A DNA stretch of 64,000 bases, from positions 186,001-250,000 of the forward strand of contig CAWIYZ010000014.1 of NCBI GenBank assembly GCA_963840425.1. The letters run 5' to 3'. Source of the DNA: CADEFX01 sp963840425. GTDB taxonomy: Bacteria > Pseudomonadota > Alphaproteobacteria > Rhizobiales > Hyphomicrobiaceae. Below, piece after piece: positions 26,568 to 34,995 of the stretch; positions within the stretch are counted from its first letter, which is position 1; each line of letters opens with the position of its first letter. Under the pieces are notes generated by a model, which was given only the letters and a program-made list of their open reading frames with translations, was not told the origin of the DNA and did no database searches. Made by a program: the position numbers and the translations under genes.

Positions 26568-27174
26568 CCGACCTGGAACGGCGACCGCCTTCCTCCTGCG
26601 CCAGCTCATCCGGCGACCGGATCGGGGCGACGCCGTGCTCGGTGTACAATTTCCCCAGCGGCTCGGCATCGGCGATCACAGTGCGATAGATCCAGCGATA
26701 ACCCCATTGCGTGTCGGCGATGGCATGCGCCCGCTCGCGGCCGATCAGCTCCGACATGGCTGCGACCTCGAGCCAGCAGATCACCAGATGCACGTAGGTC
26801 TGCTCGTAGCTGCGCGCGCCCTCGGGCAGCTTTGTCGGCGCCTTGGGATAGCGGCGCACCAGTTCATCGAAGAACGGCGCAACAGGATCGTGGTCGGGAC
26901 CGCCCAACCGCCAGAGATACCAGTGCATCTGCTCGTGCAGGTAGGTGGATAGCAGCAGGTCCTCGGTCTCGGCGAAGCGCGTGCCGAGGGTCAGGACCGG
27001 ATGGCTATGCGTGGGCCCGGCGGGCACGATCTGCACGTGACGGGTGAACTCGAAGCGGGCGAGATCGTGACGCCGGCGCAGCGCCGTCAGCAAGTCGCGG
27101 ATGCGCGCGGCCTCGCGCTCGGCCTGGCCCAAATCGACATCGATGCGAAAGTCGTCCCCGCGCGGCATCGCCAT
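26467..27174 (-). CDS. putative HExxH metalloprotein
   Basis: Unrecognised protein of about 235 residues. LLLSTYLHEQMHWYLW contains HEQMH (residues 80-84), a zincin-type HExxH motif, and YVHLVICWLEVAAMSELIGRE downstream could supply a further Glu ligand. The first 180 residues look like a real globular domain; the last 45 are a low-complexity Arg/Ser/Ala tail that overlaps tadA by 101 bases on the opposite strand. Starts at 27174 or 27168 are both possible (AGGGGA upstream). There is no signal peptide. Catalysis is not proven. Confidence 0.65.
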   Translation of the reverse strand: MAMPRGDDFRIDVDLGQAEREAARIRDLLTALRRRHDLARFEFTRHVQIVPAGPTHSHPVLTLGTRFAETEDLLLSTYLHEQMHWYLWRLGGPDHDPVAPFFDELVRRYPKAPTKLPEGARSYEQTYVHLVICWLEVAAMSELIGRERAHAIADTQWGYRWIYRTVIADAEPLGKLYTEHGVAPIRSPDELAQEEGGRRSRSASGARRRTASAAAPRQPPRSRRRPRARGGRSAD

Positions 27175-27886
27175 CCTGTCCCCTGGCCGAGACGATGGCG
27201 GATGCAGTCCTCCACGCAATGTGGCGCCCGGGCCGCTGTGGACGAAAAGAAGCCGATTTCAGACTTCCACGACACGCCAGAAGACGAGGCTTTTTCTGCC
27301 TCAAGGCAGGCGGCTTGACTTTGCACGCAATTGCAATCTAAGATTGTATATTACCAATATATATTATCTATGCGTGTTGCTTTGCTCGCGTGCGGGGGGA
27401 AGCGCCGCCATGGAAGAATGATCGTCTGTGGCTGGTCGCCGAATTCGCTCGGCGGTTCGTGCGGAGCCTCGAGAGGTTTGGGCTCCGCACGATTTCGTGT
27501 ACCGAGCAACTGGAGCCGTCGTTCGAGATGCTGAAGGACGCGGCGACAGAGATTCACCTACGCCGCCGCTTAGGTAGCGGGAGTCGCAGCCGCCGCTTCT
27601 TGCCGGGCGCGGCGACTGCTCTAACTCGAAGGGCTCGCTTCGTCGGCCCTTTCCCTTTGTGGATAACTTCTACGACGTCATTGGCGGCATGGCCCCGCTA
27701 CGATAATGGGCTTATGTGGCATCAGCGCGCTGCTACCGCACCCGAATCTCATCCCCCGTGCCACTGGCAGGGCTACACCCCAGGACGACGTGGGCGCTGC
27801 ACGTCTGACGGTGGAAGCCCTGACTTCCCTTCTTATGCTTACTCTGGCGCCTAGCATGGCCAATCGCCAGTGAGGGCAAACCACTG
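27175..27886. other. AT-richer region with gene remnants
   Basis: About 710 bases with no confident gene. It begins with an AT-rich stretch (27310-27370, TATATTACCAATATATATTA). A strong hairpin follows, cgtgcggagcc / gggctccgcacg, at about 27457-27492. Then comes a copy of the 3' end of the patatin gene (27556-27622). Finally there is a 55-codon frame at 27706-27873 (MGLCGISALLPH...) whose stop overlaps the ribosome binding site of the next gene and which could be a coupled small ORF. Base composition differs from the surrounding genes. Confidence 0.5.
27556..27622 (-). repeat. duplicated 3' end of the patatin gene (left copy)
   Basis: The minus strand reads KKRRLRLPLPKRRRR and then a stop, the same as the last residues of the patatin at 28727-29707 (KKRRLRLPLPKRRRG). 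DNA similarity to 28734-28795 is roughly 80 percent over about 62 bases and then ends abruptly. The two copies form an imperfect direct repeat around the 27623-28727 segment. Confidence 0.7.
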
Positions 27887-28717
27887 GTGTGCTTCGCTTC
27901 TCGGGAACATGCTCACCAACGAAACACTCCCTCGATAGTCAAATGGGCGGCGGCGGCCATACCAATCGTGTCTGCGATAGGTTTGACGCTCGGGCTTCTA
28001 TTTGACGTGGCATTCCTTTGGGCAGTCGATCGGAGTTTCATCACCCTCTTCTCGCTCTCTGAGCACTTCCTTTTCGCATTATTCGGATTGCCTGCTGCCG
28101 TCCTCATTGTGCTGGCTATCTACATTTTCGGGATGGTGATGTACCTTGTGGAGCGCTATGTGATCTCCCTCGACGACGTCACCTCACCTCACCACGTAGC
28201 TCAGATTGCAGCCAAGAGCACGATGGGTCTCCGAATATGGCTCTTTGCAGGAGGCTCAGTCCTATTCTGCATTGTTGTGCTGGTTTCAGCTGTGCGGTCG
28301 GCAGAATACATGACATGGCTGTTCTCCGGCGCAACACTAGCGATGGGAGCCATCGCGACATCACTAATCAGGCCAAAGTCTTTCGGACAGAGGCTCACCG
28401 CATTCCTCTTACCGTTTCCACTGACCTTCACAGTGGGGGCTGGTTATATCGCCGGACAGAAGGTGATCAGCGATCCACCTTTGCATACAATCACCACTGA
28501 GAAGGGGGAAATGCTTGAGGGGAGGGTCGTTCGCTCTGGCGGCGCAGGCGTCCTTTACATTGACGACAAGAAGCAACCGACATTCCGACGCTGGGAATAT
28601 GTGTCGACGATAACGCTCAAAGCGAAAGGCTCTGTCCCTAAGCGGGAGTCCGTCCCTACAGCCTCCCAAGAGACAAGCAGTGTCACCAAGGCGAAGAAGA
28701 CAGGCGAGCAAGAGTAA
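27887..28717 (+). CDS. hypothetical membrane protein in a low-GC insert
   Basis: 276-residue protein with four or five transmembrane segments (for example ALFGLPAAVLIVLAIYIFGMVMYLV and WLFAGGSVLFCIVVLVSAV). A C-terminal soluble part follows (EGRVVRSGGAGVLYIDDKKQPTFRRWEYV), then a Lys/Ser/Thr-rich tail. It is not recognised. The GTG start at 27887 is preceded by GAGGGC 8 bases upstream. Codon use and GC are lower than in its neighbours. It is flanked by a direct repeat of the patatin 3' end, which suggests recent acquisition. Confidence 0.7.
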   Translation: MCFASREHAHQRNTPSIVKWAAAAIPIVSAIGLTLGLLFDVAFLWAVDRSFITLFSLSEHFLFALFGLPAAVLIVLAIYIFGMVMYLVERYVISLDDVTSPHHVAQIAAKSTMGLRIWLFAGGSVLFCIVVLVSAVRSAEYMTWLFSGATLAMGAIATSLIRPKSFGQRLTAFLLPFPLTFTVGAGYIAGQKVISDPPLHTITTEKGEMLEGRVVRSGGAGVLYIDDKKQPTFRRWEYVSTITLKAKGSVPKRESVPTASQETSSVTKAKKTGEQE

Positions 28718-28726
28718 GAACCTCGC

Positions 28727-29707
28727 CTAACCGCGGCGGCGCTTGGGCAGCGGGAGGCGCAGCCGCCGTTTCTTGCCGTGCGGCGACTGGTCCTCGATCT
28801 GCGGTGGGGGCGGCGGTAGTGCTTCAACGGTGACGGTGCCGAGCACGCGGGCGAGCTGACGCTTCAGCGCCTCCTTGGCGGGTGCCGCCGCCGCCAGCAC
28901 ATCGCGGAAGCGGTGGAACTCGAGGGCATGAAAGGCATACACGTCGACGTCGATGTAGATGTCGGGCTGCGATGACTTCAGCTTCTCGCGCACGATGGAA
29001 CGCTGCAGAATCTGCGTGGCCGAGAACACGGCCTCCATGGCGCGCGGACCTGCATTGCCATTGGGCTCGCGCGCGGCGCCCGAGACATCGATGGCCACCG
29101 TGATATCGGCCCGCCCAGCGATGAGATCGAACGGCAGCGGGTTGACGAGACCGCCGTCCATGAGCTGGCGCCCTCCGATGGTCACCGGCTGGAAGATAGC
29201 CGGCAGCGCCATGCTGGCCGCGATGGCAGGGCGCAGCGGACCGTCTTTCAGGACCACGGGCTCCTGGGCATAAAAGTCGGTCGCAACCAGCTCGAGCGGA
29301 ATAGAAAGGCCCGCGAAGTCTTTCGGCATGCGCGACGGCAACAGCAGCTCCAGCAGCATATCCGGATTGAGCAGGGCGGAACGGAGCGGAAGGAAGTTGA
29401 ACAGGCGCTGGATCGGGTCGGCGCGGGCGCTCAGAAGCTGGCGCACGAACTCGAAGCGCTGGCCGAGCGTTTCTTCGGTGTGGGCGCGGATCAGCTTGGT
29501 CGAGAGCCCAGCGGCAAAGGCAGCGCCAAAGATGGCGCCGATGGACGTGCCCGCGATCACGACGGGGCGCACCTTCAGCTCCTCCAAGGCTTCCAGCATC
29601 AGGATGTGGGCAAGCCCACGCGCACCGCCGCCGCCCAGCGCCAAGCCGATGGTCGGCGGCCTGGCCGGAAGGAGGTCGGGTTTGCGAGGAACGATCGCTT
29701 TGCTCAT
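28727..29707 (-). CDS. patatin-like phospholipase (RssA family)
   Basis: Predicted serine acyl hydrolase of 326 residues. GLALGGGGARGLAHI is the oxyanion loop, GTSIG near residue 54 holds the nucleophilic Ser, and the DGG in MDGGLVNPLPFDL supplies the catalytic Asp: the Ser-Asp dyad of patatins. The C-terminus is basic and Pro-rich (KKRRLRLPLPKRRRG). There is no signal peptide, so it is cytoplasmic or membrane-associated. The last ~60 bases are duplicated at 27556-27622. It lies 18 bases downstream of the dehalogenase-like gene and may be co-transcribed with it. Confidence 0.9.
   Translation of the reverse strand: MSKAIVPRKPDLLPARPPTIGLALGGGGARGLAHILMLEALEELKVRPVVIAGTSIGAIFGAAFAAGLSTKLIRAHTEETLGQRFEFVRQLLSARADPIQRLFNFLPLRSALLNPDMLLELLLPSRMPKDFAGLSIPLELVATDFYAQEPVVLKDGPLRPAIAASMALPAIFQPVTIGGRQLMDGGLVNPLPFDLIAGRADITVAIDVSGAAREPNGNAGPRAMEAVFSATQILQRSIVREKLKSSQPDIYIDVDVYAFHALEFHRFRDVLAAAAPAKEALKRQLARVLGTVTVEALPPPPPQIEDQSPHGKKRRLRLPLPKRRRG
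28734..28795 (-). repeat. duplicated 3' end of the patatin gene (right, in-gene copy)
   Basis: Partner of the repeat at 27556-27622. It is the functional copy, inside the 3' end of the patatin gene. Confidence 0.65.
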
Positions 29708-29724
29708 GACCTCGGATTACAGAG

Positions 29725-30642
29725 CTATCCTGCACTACTCTGCGCACTCAGGAACGGCATGACTTTGGCCAGCGTCTCGGCCGGCTTCTCCTCGGGCAGG
29801 AAGTGGCCGGACACCACGCCCTCGCCCACGACGTTGGTGCACCATTGCCGCCAGACATCGAGCGGGCCGGTGAAGAACGCGTTTTCCCGCTCCTGGCCCC
29901 ACAAAGCCAGCACCGGGCAGGCGATCTTGCGGCCGGCAGAACGATCAGCGTCGTCGAACTCCACATCGCAGGTGGCACCGGCGCGGTAGTCCTCGCAGCT
30001 CGCGTGCACGCGCTCGGGCTGGCTGAAGTTGGCGCGATAGTGCGTGAGCGCTTCCGGCGAGAAGGCGGACAGGTTCTTGGCGCCCGTCCAGGCGGCCAGC
30101 ATGTGCTCCAGGAAGAACATCGGGTTGCCGCCGATCAGCGTCTCGGGGAACGGCCTGGGCTGCGCTAACAGAGCCCAGTGGAAGCGCGCGAGCGTGGTAG
30201 AGCGTCGCATGTCGTCCCATGCCGACCACGTCGGCACAATGTCGAGGGTGACGAGGCGCTGCACGGCAGCGGGATGATCCAGCGCCAGACGGTAGCCGAC
30301 GCGCGCGCCGCGATCGTGGCTCAACACCATGAAGCGCTCGTGTCCCATCGAGCGCATGACCGAAACAACGTCTGCCGCCATGGCGCGCTTGGAATAGACC
30401 AGATGCTTGGCGTCGGTCGCGGGCACGGAGCTCTGGCCGTAGCCGCGCAGGTCCGGGATGACCAGCGTGAACTTGCGTGCCAGCTCAGGCGCGACCTTGT
30501 GCCAGCAGACGTGCGTCTGTGGATAACCGTGCAACAACAGCAGCGGCGGACCCGAGCCGCCGATGCGCGCGAAGATCTCGGCACCCTCGGTCTTGAAACG
30601 CCGCTCGGCGAAACCAGGGAACAGCTCAGGCAGGTCGGTCAT
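29725..30642 (-). CDS. haloacetate (fluoroacetate) dehalogenase-like alpha/beta hydrolase
   Basis: 305-residue alpha/beta hydrolase. Counting from ATG 30642, the residues described for fluoroacetate dehalogenase RPA1163 fall at the same numbers. The nucleophile is Asp110 in SHDRGAR, with carboxylate-binding Arg111 and Arg114. Asp134 is in LDIVP, the halide pocket is His155-Trp156 plus Tyr219, and the catalytic base is His280 in GVVSGH. LLLLHGYPQT is the oxyanion region. Hydrolytic cleavage of fluoro- or chloroacetate to glycolate is therefore plausible. The ATG overlaps the purD stop by one base, implying co-transcription. There is no signal peptide. Confidence 0.85.
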   Translation of the reverse strand: MTDLPELFPGFAERRFKTEGAEIFARIGGSGPPLLLLHGYPQTHVCWHKVAPELARKFTLVIPDLRGYGQSSVPATDAKHLVYSKRAMAADVVSVMRSMGHERFMVLSHDRGARVGYRLALDHPAAVQRLVTLDIVPTWSAWDDMRRSTTLARFHWALLAQPRPFPETLIGGNPMFFLEHMLAAWTGAKNLSAFSPEALTHYRANFSQPERVHASCEDYRAGATCDVEFDDADRSAGRKIACPVLALWGQERENAFFTGPLDVWRQWCTNVVGEGVVSGHFLPEEKPAETLAKVMPFLSAQSSAG

Positions 30643-31919
30643 CAACGCGTCTCCCGTGCAACGGCTCGCCAGCCGATATCCTTACGGCAGAATCCTTCGG
30701 GCCAGTCGATCCTGGCAATAGCCTGATAGGCGCGCGCCTGCGCCTCGCTCACCGTGCGCCCGAGCGCCGTGACGCCGAGCACGCGACCGCCGGCGGCAAT
30801 GAGGCGTTCGCCGTCGCGTTGCGTGCCGGCGTGGAAGATCTCCACACCCTCCACGCTGCCGGCCGCGTCGAGACTGCGTATCTCGGTTCCCTTCGCATAG
30901 TCGCCCGGATAGCCCTTCGCCGCCATCACAACAGTCAGCGCCACCTCATCACGCCAGCGCAGATCGAAGCTGTCGAGCACGCCGTCGGCAGTGGCCAGCA
31001 GCGCGGCCAGCAGGTCTGATTTCAGGCGCATCATCAAAACCTGGCATTCAGGATCGCCGAATCGAACATTGTACTCGTAGAGCTTGGGGCCATCCCTGGT
31101 GATCATCACGCCGAGAAAGAGGACGCCCTTGAACGGCGTGCCGCGCTTGGCCATGCCGGCGACGGTCGGCCGGATGATCTCGTCCATGGTGCGGCGGACC
31201 ATGTCCGCCGTCATGACGGGGGCCGGCGAGTAGGCGCCCATGCCGCCGGTGTTGGGGCCGGTGTCGCCGTCGCCGACGCGCTTGTGGTCCTGCGCCGTAG
31301 CGAGCGGGAGCACGGTGTTGCCGTCGACCAGGGCGAAGAAGCTTGCTTCCTCGCCCTCGAGGAACTCCTCGATGACGATCTCGGCGCCAGCTGGACCAAA
31401 CGCGCCGGTGAAGCACGCATCGATGGCCGCCTCGGCCTCGGCCGTCGAATTGGCGATGACCACGCCCTTGCCGGCCGCCAGCCCATCCGCCTTGATAACG
31501 ATCGGCACGTTCTGCGTCGCCAGATACGCTTTGGCCGATGCGGCATCGCCGAAACGGCCGTAGGCGCCGGTCGGGATCGAGAACTCGCGGCACAGGTCCT
31601 TGGTGAAACCCTTGGAGCCCTCGAGCTGAGCGGCGGCCTTGCTCGGCCCGAAATACTTGATGCCGGCCCGCGCCAGGTCGTCGCCAAGGCCCGCCACCAG
31701 CGGCGCCTCCGGGCCGATCACCACGAAGTCGACGGCCTTGGACTTGCAGAACCCGACGATCTCAGCATGGTTGGCGGGGTCGAGGGTCACACAGTCGGCC
31801 ACCTCGGCAATGCCGGCGTTGCCCGGGGCGCAGGTCAGCCGCGTCAGCAGCGGGCTCGCCGCAAGCGCCCAGGCCAGTGCATGCTCCCGCCCGCCGGACC
31901 CGATCAGAAGCACGTGCAT
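30642..31919 (-). CDS. purD: phosphoribosylamine--glycine ligase
   Basis: Second step of purine synthesis, joining glycine to phosphoribosylamine with ATP. The 425-residue protein starts MHVLLIGSGGREHALAWAL, has the ATP-grasp core (VVIGPEAPLVAGLGDDLA, DHKRVGDGDTGPNTGGMGAYSPAP) and the C-terminal domain. The length is normal. It is divergent from xseA (74 bases between) and overlaps the dehalogenase-like gene by one base. Confidence 0.97.
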   Translation of the reverse strand: MHVLLIGSGGREHALAWALAASPLLTRLTCAPGNAGIAEVADCVTLDPANHAEIVGFCKSKAVDFVVIGPEAPLVAGLGDDLARAGIKYFGPSKAAAQLEGSKGFTKDLCREFSIPTGAYGRFGDAASAKAYLATQNVPIVIKADGLAAGKGVVIANSTAEAEAAIDACFTGAFGPAGAEIVIEEFLEGEEASFFALVDGNTVLPLATAQDHKRVGDGDTGPNTGGMGAYSPAPVMTADMVRRTMDEIIRPTVAGMAKRGTPFKGVLFLGVMITRDGPKLYEYNVRFGDPECQVLMMRLKSDLLAALLATADGVLDSFDLRWRDEVALTVVMAAKGYPGDYAKGTEIRSLDAAGSVEGVEIFHAGTQRDGERLIAAGGRVLGVTALGRTVSEAQARAYQAIARIDWPEGFCRKDIGWRAVARETR

Positions 31920-31993
31920 AAAGGAACCCGCCGTGTGCCATGGCCGCTCTGTGGCCGCCTTGATGTATCATCTAACGCGGCCGCAACAAATGG

Positions 31994-33610
31994 GTGCGAT
32001 TCGTGGCTGAGTCGACTCGCGCTGGACGTCCCGGCGCCAACATTGCCGAGTTCTCGGTTTCCGAGCTGTCCGCCGCCATCAAGCGCGCGCTGGAGGACGG
32101 CTTCGGCTTCGTGCGCCTGCGTGGGGAGATCTCCGGCTTCCGCGGCCCGCATGCCTCCGGCCACTGCTATTTCTCCCTGAAGGACGACAAGGCCCGCATC
32201 GAGGCCGTCGTGTGGCGCGCCACCGTGCAGCGCCTCAAGTGCAAGCCGGAGGAAGGGCTGGAGGTCATCGCCACCGGGCGCATCACGACCTATCCCGGCT
32301 CGTCGCGCTACCAGATCGTCATCGACATGCTGGAGCCGGCCGGCGCGGGCGCGCTGATGGCGCTGCTGGAGGAACGCAAGAAGAAGCTCGCCGCCGAAGG
32401 GCTGTTCGAGGAGACGCGCAAGCGCAAATTGCCGTTCCTGCCGAAAGTGGTTGGTGTCATCACATCACCGACCGGGGCGGTGATCCGCGACATGCTGCAC
32501 GGCTTCAATGAGCGCTTCCCGGCGCATGTCATCCTGTGGCCCGTGCGTGTGCAGGGCGAGACCTCGGCGGCCGAAGTCGCGGCGGCGATCCGCGGTTTCA
32601 ACGCGCTGCCAGTGGGCGGCCTCATCCCACGTCCTGACGTGCTGATCGTGGCACGCGGCGGTGGCAGTCTCGAGGATCTGTGGAGCTTCAACGACGAGGT
32701 CGTGGTGCGTGCGGCGGCGGCCAGCGCCATCCCGCTCATCTCGGCAGTCGGTCACGAGACGGACTGGACGCTCATCGATCTTGCCGCCGACGCGCGCGCG
32801 CCGACACCGACTAAGGCTGCCGAATGGGCGGTTCCCAAATATAGCGAGCTGGTGGAGACGACAGGCGATCTCGGCGTGCGGCTGATCGGCAGCGCGCGCC
32901 GGATCCTCGTGGGCGCGCGCGCCCATCTCAAGGCGGCATCGCGGGGACTGCCGCGGCTCGAGGAGCTGCTGGCGCTACCGCGGCAGCGCTTCGATGCAGC
33001 AGAGAAACAACTCGCGCGCGGCCTCTACAGCAACACGCAGGCGCACGCCAAACGCTTCGCACGCATCGCGCCACGTCTGCAGCCGCGCCTGGTCTCGGCA
33101 CGGCTCGATCGCTGCCGCGACCTGCTTGACCGTCTTGCCCGCCGCAAGGCGCAGGCGCTCTCGCGTGGAACCGCGACGCGACGCGCCCGCTTCGAGCGAT
33201 TGGCCGGACGGCTATCGGCACGTCCGCTCGTACACCGGCTCCAGCGGTCCCGCGAGCGCCTCGCTGATCTGCACGTGCGCAACCGGCAAGCATTCCTGGG
33301 CGCCCTGAACCAACGGCGACGCGCGCTGTCCAGCCAAGCGCAGCTATTGGCCTCGCTCAGCTATCAGAGCGTGCTGGAGCGCGGCTTCGCGCTGGTCAGG
33401 GATGCGAAAGGACATATGCTGCGCTCCGCGCGTAGTGTGGCTCCCGGACAGGGGCTAGACATCGAGTTTGCCGACGGCCATGTCGCCGCCGAGGCGCGTG
33501 CGGGCGGCACGCTGCCTGCAGGACGCGCCGACCCTGCCGGCAAGGCCGGCAGCCCGTCCGCGCCTGCAAAACCCAAGGCTGTGGGCAAACAGGGCTCGCT
33601 CTTCGATTAA
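31994..33610 (+). CDS. xseA: exodeoxyribonuclease VII large subunit
   Basis: Catalytic subunit of exonuclease VII, which degrades single-stranded DNA. The 538-residue protein has an N-terminal OB fold (FSVSELSAAIKRALEDGFGFVRLRGEI), the catalytic region (LPKVVGVITSPTGAVIRDMLH, DVLIVARGGGSLEDLWSFNDE, AVGHETDWTLID) and a long Arg-rich coiled coil. The start is GTG 31994 or GTG 32003. The C-terminal tail after about 480 is Ala/Pro/Gly rich. It is divergent from purD, a conserved rhizobial pair. Confidence 0.95.
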   Translation: MRFVAESTRAGRPGANIAEFSVSELSAAIKRALEDGFGFVRLRGEISGFRGPHASGHCYFSLKDDKARIEAVVWRATVQRLKCKPEEGLEVIATGRITTYPGSSRYQIVIDMLEPAGAGALMALLEERKKKLAAEGLFEETRKRKLPFLPKVVGVITSPTGAVIRDMLHGFNERFPAHVILWPVRVQGETSAAEVAAAIRGFNALPVGGLIPRPDVLIVARGGGSLEDLWSFNDEVVVRAAAASAIPLISAVGHETDWTLIDLAADARAPTPTKAAEWAVPKYSELVETTGDLGVRLIGSARRILVGARAHLKAASRGLPRLEELLALPRQRFDAAEKQLARGLYSNTQAHAKRFARIAPRLQPRLVSARLDRCRDLLDRLARRKAQALSRGTATRRARFERLAGRLSARPLVHRLQRSRERLADLHVRNRQAFLGALNQRRRALSSQAQLLASLSYQSVLERGFALVRDAKGHMLRSARSVAPGQGLDIEFADGHVAAEARAGGTLPAGRADPAGKAGSPSAPAKPKAVGKQGSLFD

Positions 33611-33715
33611 CTCCAGTGTCCCGGCAACCACATGCTGGACCTGCTCTGGCGAAACAGGGGCGTGACATGTATGGTGTCGCCGTTTTTTGCCGGGCTTGCT
33701 GATGACGGTAACGCG

Positions 33716-33949
33716 ATGAACCGTTTCGAAAGATTGTTCGGCCTCAAAGGTGAGGCCAGAGTGAAATTCCTCGATGGTGAGTTCCAGGTGGTGTCGCCGG
33801 GCGATTTCGTCACGTGTGCGGTCACGGGCGCGCCCATTGCGCTACCCGACTTGCGCTACTGGAGCGTCGAGCTGCAGGAAGCCTATGCGACGGCGGATGC
33901 TTCGCTGCAACGCTACCGCGAGATGCGCTCCAAGCTACACAGAAGCTAG
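33716..33949 (+). CDS. DUF2093 family protein
   Basis: 77 residues from ATG 33716 (MNRFERLFGLKGEARVKFLD). VVSPGDFVTCAVTGAPIALPDLRYWSVELQEAY follows, with the Cys and aromatic positions of DUF2093. The function is unknown; the family is common next to xseA and lpxK in Alphaproteobacteria. The frame extends 28 codons upstream, but that part is not conserved-looking. It overlaps the convergent lpxK 3' end by four bases. Confidence 0.85.
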   Translation: MNRFERLFGLKGEARVKFLDGEFQVVSPGDFVTCAVTGAPIALPDLRYWSVELQEAYATADASLQRYREMRSKLHRS

Positions 33950-34995
33950 CTCGGCGGTGCGCTGCCGGCCTTTAGCGCCATCTCCAGCAGGGCGGCAAGC
34001 CGCCCGCGATCCCGCTCATTGAGGACCATGGCTATGGGGAGCGGTCGTGATGCAGTTTTGAGAGCGACCGTCCCGCCCCCCGAACCATCGAGCCGCACCC
34101 AATCCTTCTCCGTCGTCACCAACAACGCGGAGTGTTTCTGCGCGAGACCGAGCAGATGCTCGGCCTCGGCGGCGCTGTAGACGTGGTGATCGGCAAAGGC
34201 CACCGAGCGCACGACATTGGCCCCGAGCCGCCTCAGCAGATCGAAGAACCGCTGCGGCGCACCGATGCCGGCGAAGGCAACGACCGTCGCGCCATCGAGC
34301 CAAGGTGCAGGCTCGCGCAGCTCGACCGACGCAGATAAAACGGGACCTGGAAAATTCTGGCGCAGCCAACCGGCTGCTTCGCTTTCGGCTGCGGCGCCGA
34401 GTGGCATGTTGACGACAACAGCGTCGGTCAATCCGAGCTGGAAGTCGAGCGGCGCGCGCAGCGGACCAGCCGGCATGACGCGGCCATTGCCGATGCCGCG
34501 CCGGCCGTCGACGACGGCGAGCACGAGATCCTTGGCGAGCTGCGGGTTTTGCAGCCCGTCATCCATGATGATGACATCAGCACCGTTTTCAGCCGTCTCG
34601 ATGATGCGCGCACCCGTTCGGCGATCCCTGGCGACGAGCGCCGGCCAGGCGCGTGCCAGCAGCAGGGGCTCGTCGCCCACGTCCACGGCGCTGTCCACGG
34701 TTCCATCAACCCAATGCGGTCCGGCTAGTCGCCCGCCGAACCCACGCGTGAGAAACGCCGGCCGCCGGCCGAGCCGCGCCAACTCGGCGGCGACACACAT
34801 CGCCAGTGGGGTCTTGCCGGTGCCGCCGGCCGTGAAATTGCCGATGCAGATGACAGGAAGCCGCGAGCGGTACGGCGCCTCGCGTTGGTAGCGCCTAGTG
34901 GCGATGGCACCCCATGCGGCCGCGAGCGGCTGCAGGCACCTTGCTGCCAAACCGCCATCTGACCCGTACCACCAGGCCGGCTCGTCAAGACGCAC
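33946..34995 (-). CDS. lpxK: tetraacyldisaccharide 4'-kinase LpxK
   Basis: Phosphorylates the lipid A precursor at the 4' position at the inner membrane. The 349-residue protein has the Walker A motif NFTAGGTGKTPLA near 50-62, IMDDGLQNPQL (the Asp-Asp-Gly catalytic motif) and the C-terminal FADHHVYS. The GTG start at 34995 lies inside the last codons of waaA (11-base overlap), so translation is probably coupled. Confidence 0.93.
   Translation of the reverse strand: MRLDEPAWWYGSDGGLAARCLQPLAAAWGAIATRRYQREAPYRSRLPVICIGNFTAGGTGKTPLAMCVAAELARLGRRPAFLTRGFGGRLAGPHWVDGTVDSAVDVGDEPLLLARAWPALVARDRRTGARIIETAENGADVIIMDDGLQNPQLAKDLVLAVVDGRRGIGNGRVMPAGPLRAPLDFQLGLTDAVVVNMPLGAAAESEAAGWLRQNFPGPVLSASVELREPAPWLDGATVVAFAGIGAPQRFFDLLRRLGANVVRSVAFADHHVYSAAEAEHLLGLAQKHSALLVTTEKDWVRLDGSGGGTVALKTASRPLPIAMVLNERDRGRLAALLEMALKAGSAPPS

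Noticed and set aside
27457..27492. Strong hairpin as a terminator or att site
   Set aside because: No T run and no integrase nearby. It is noted only within the region entry.
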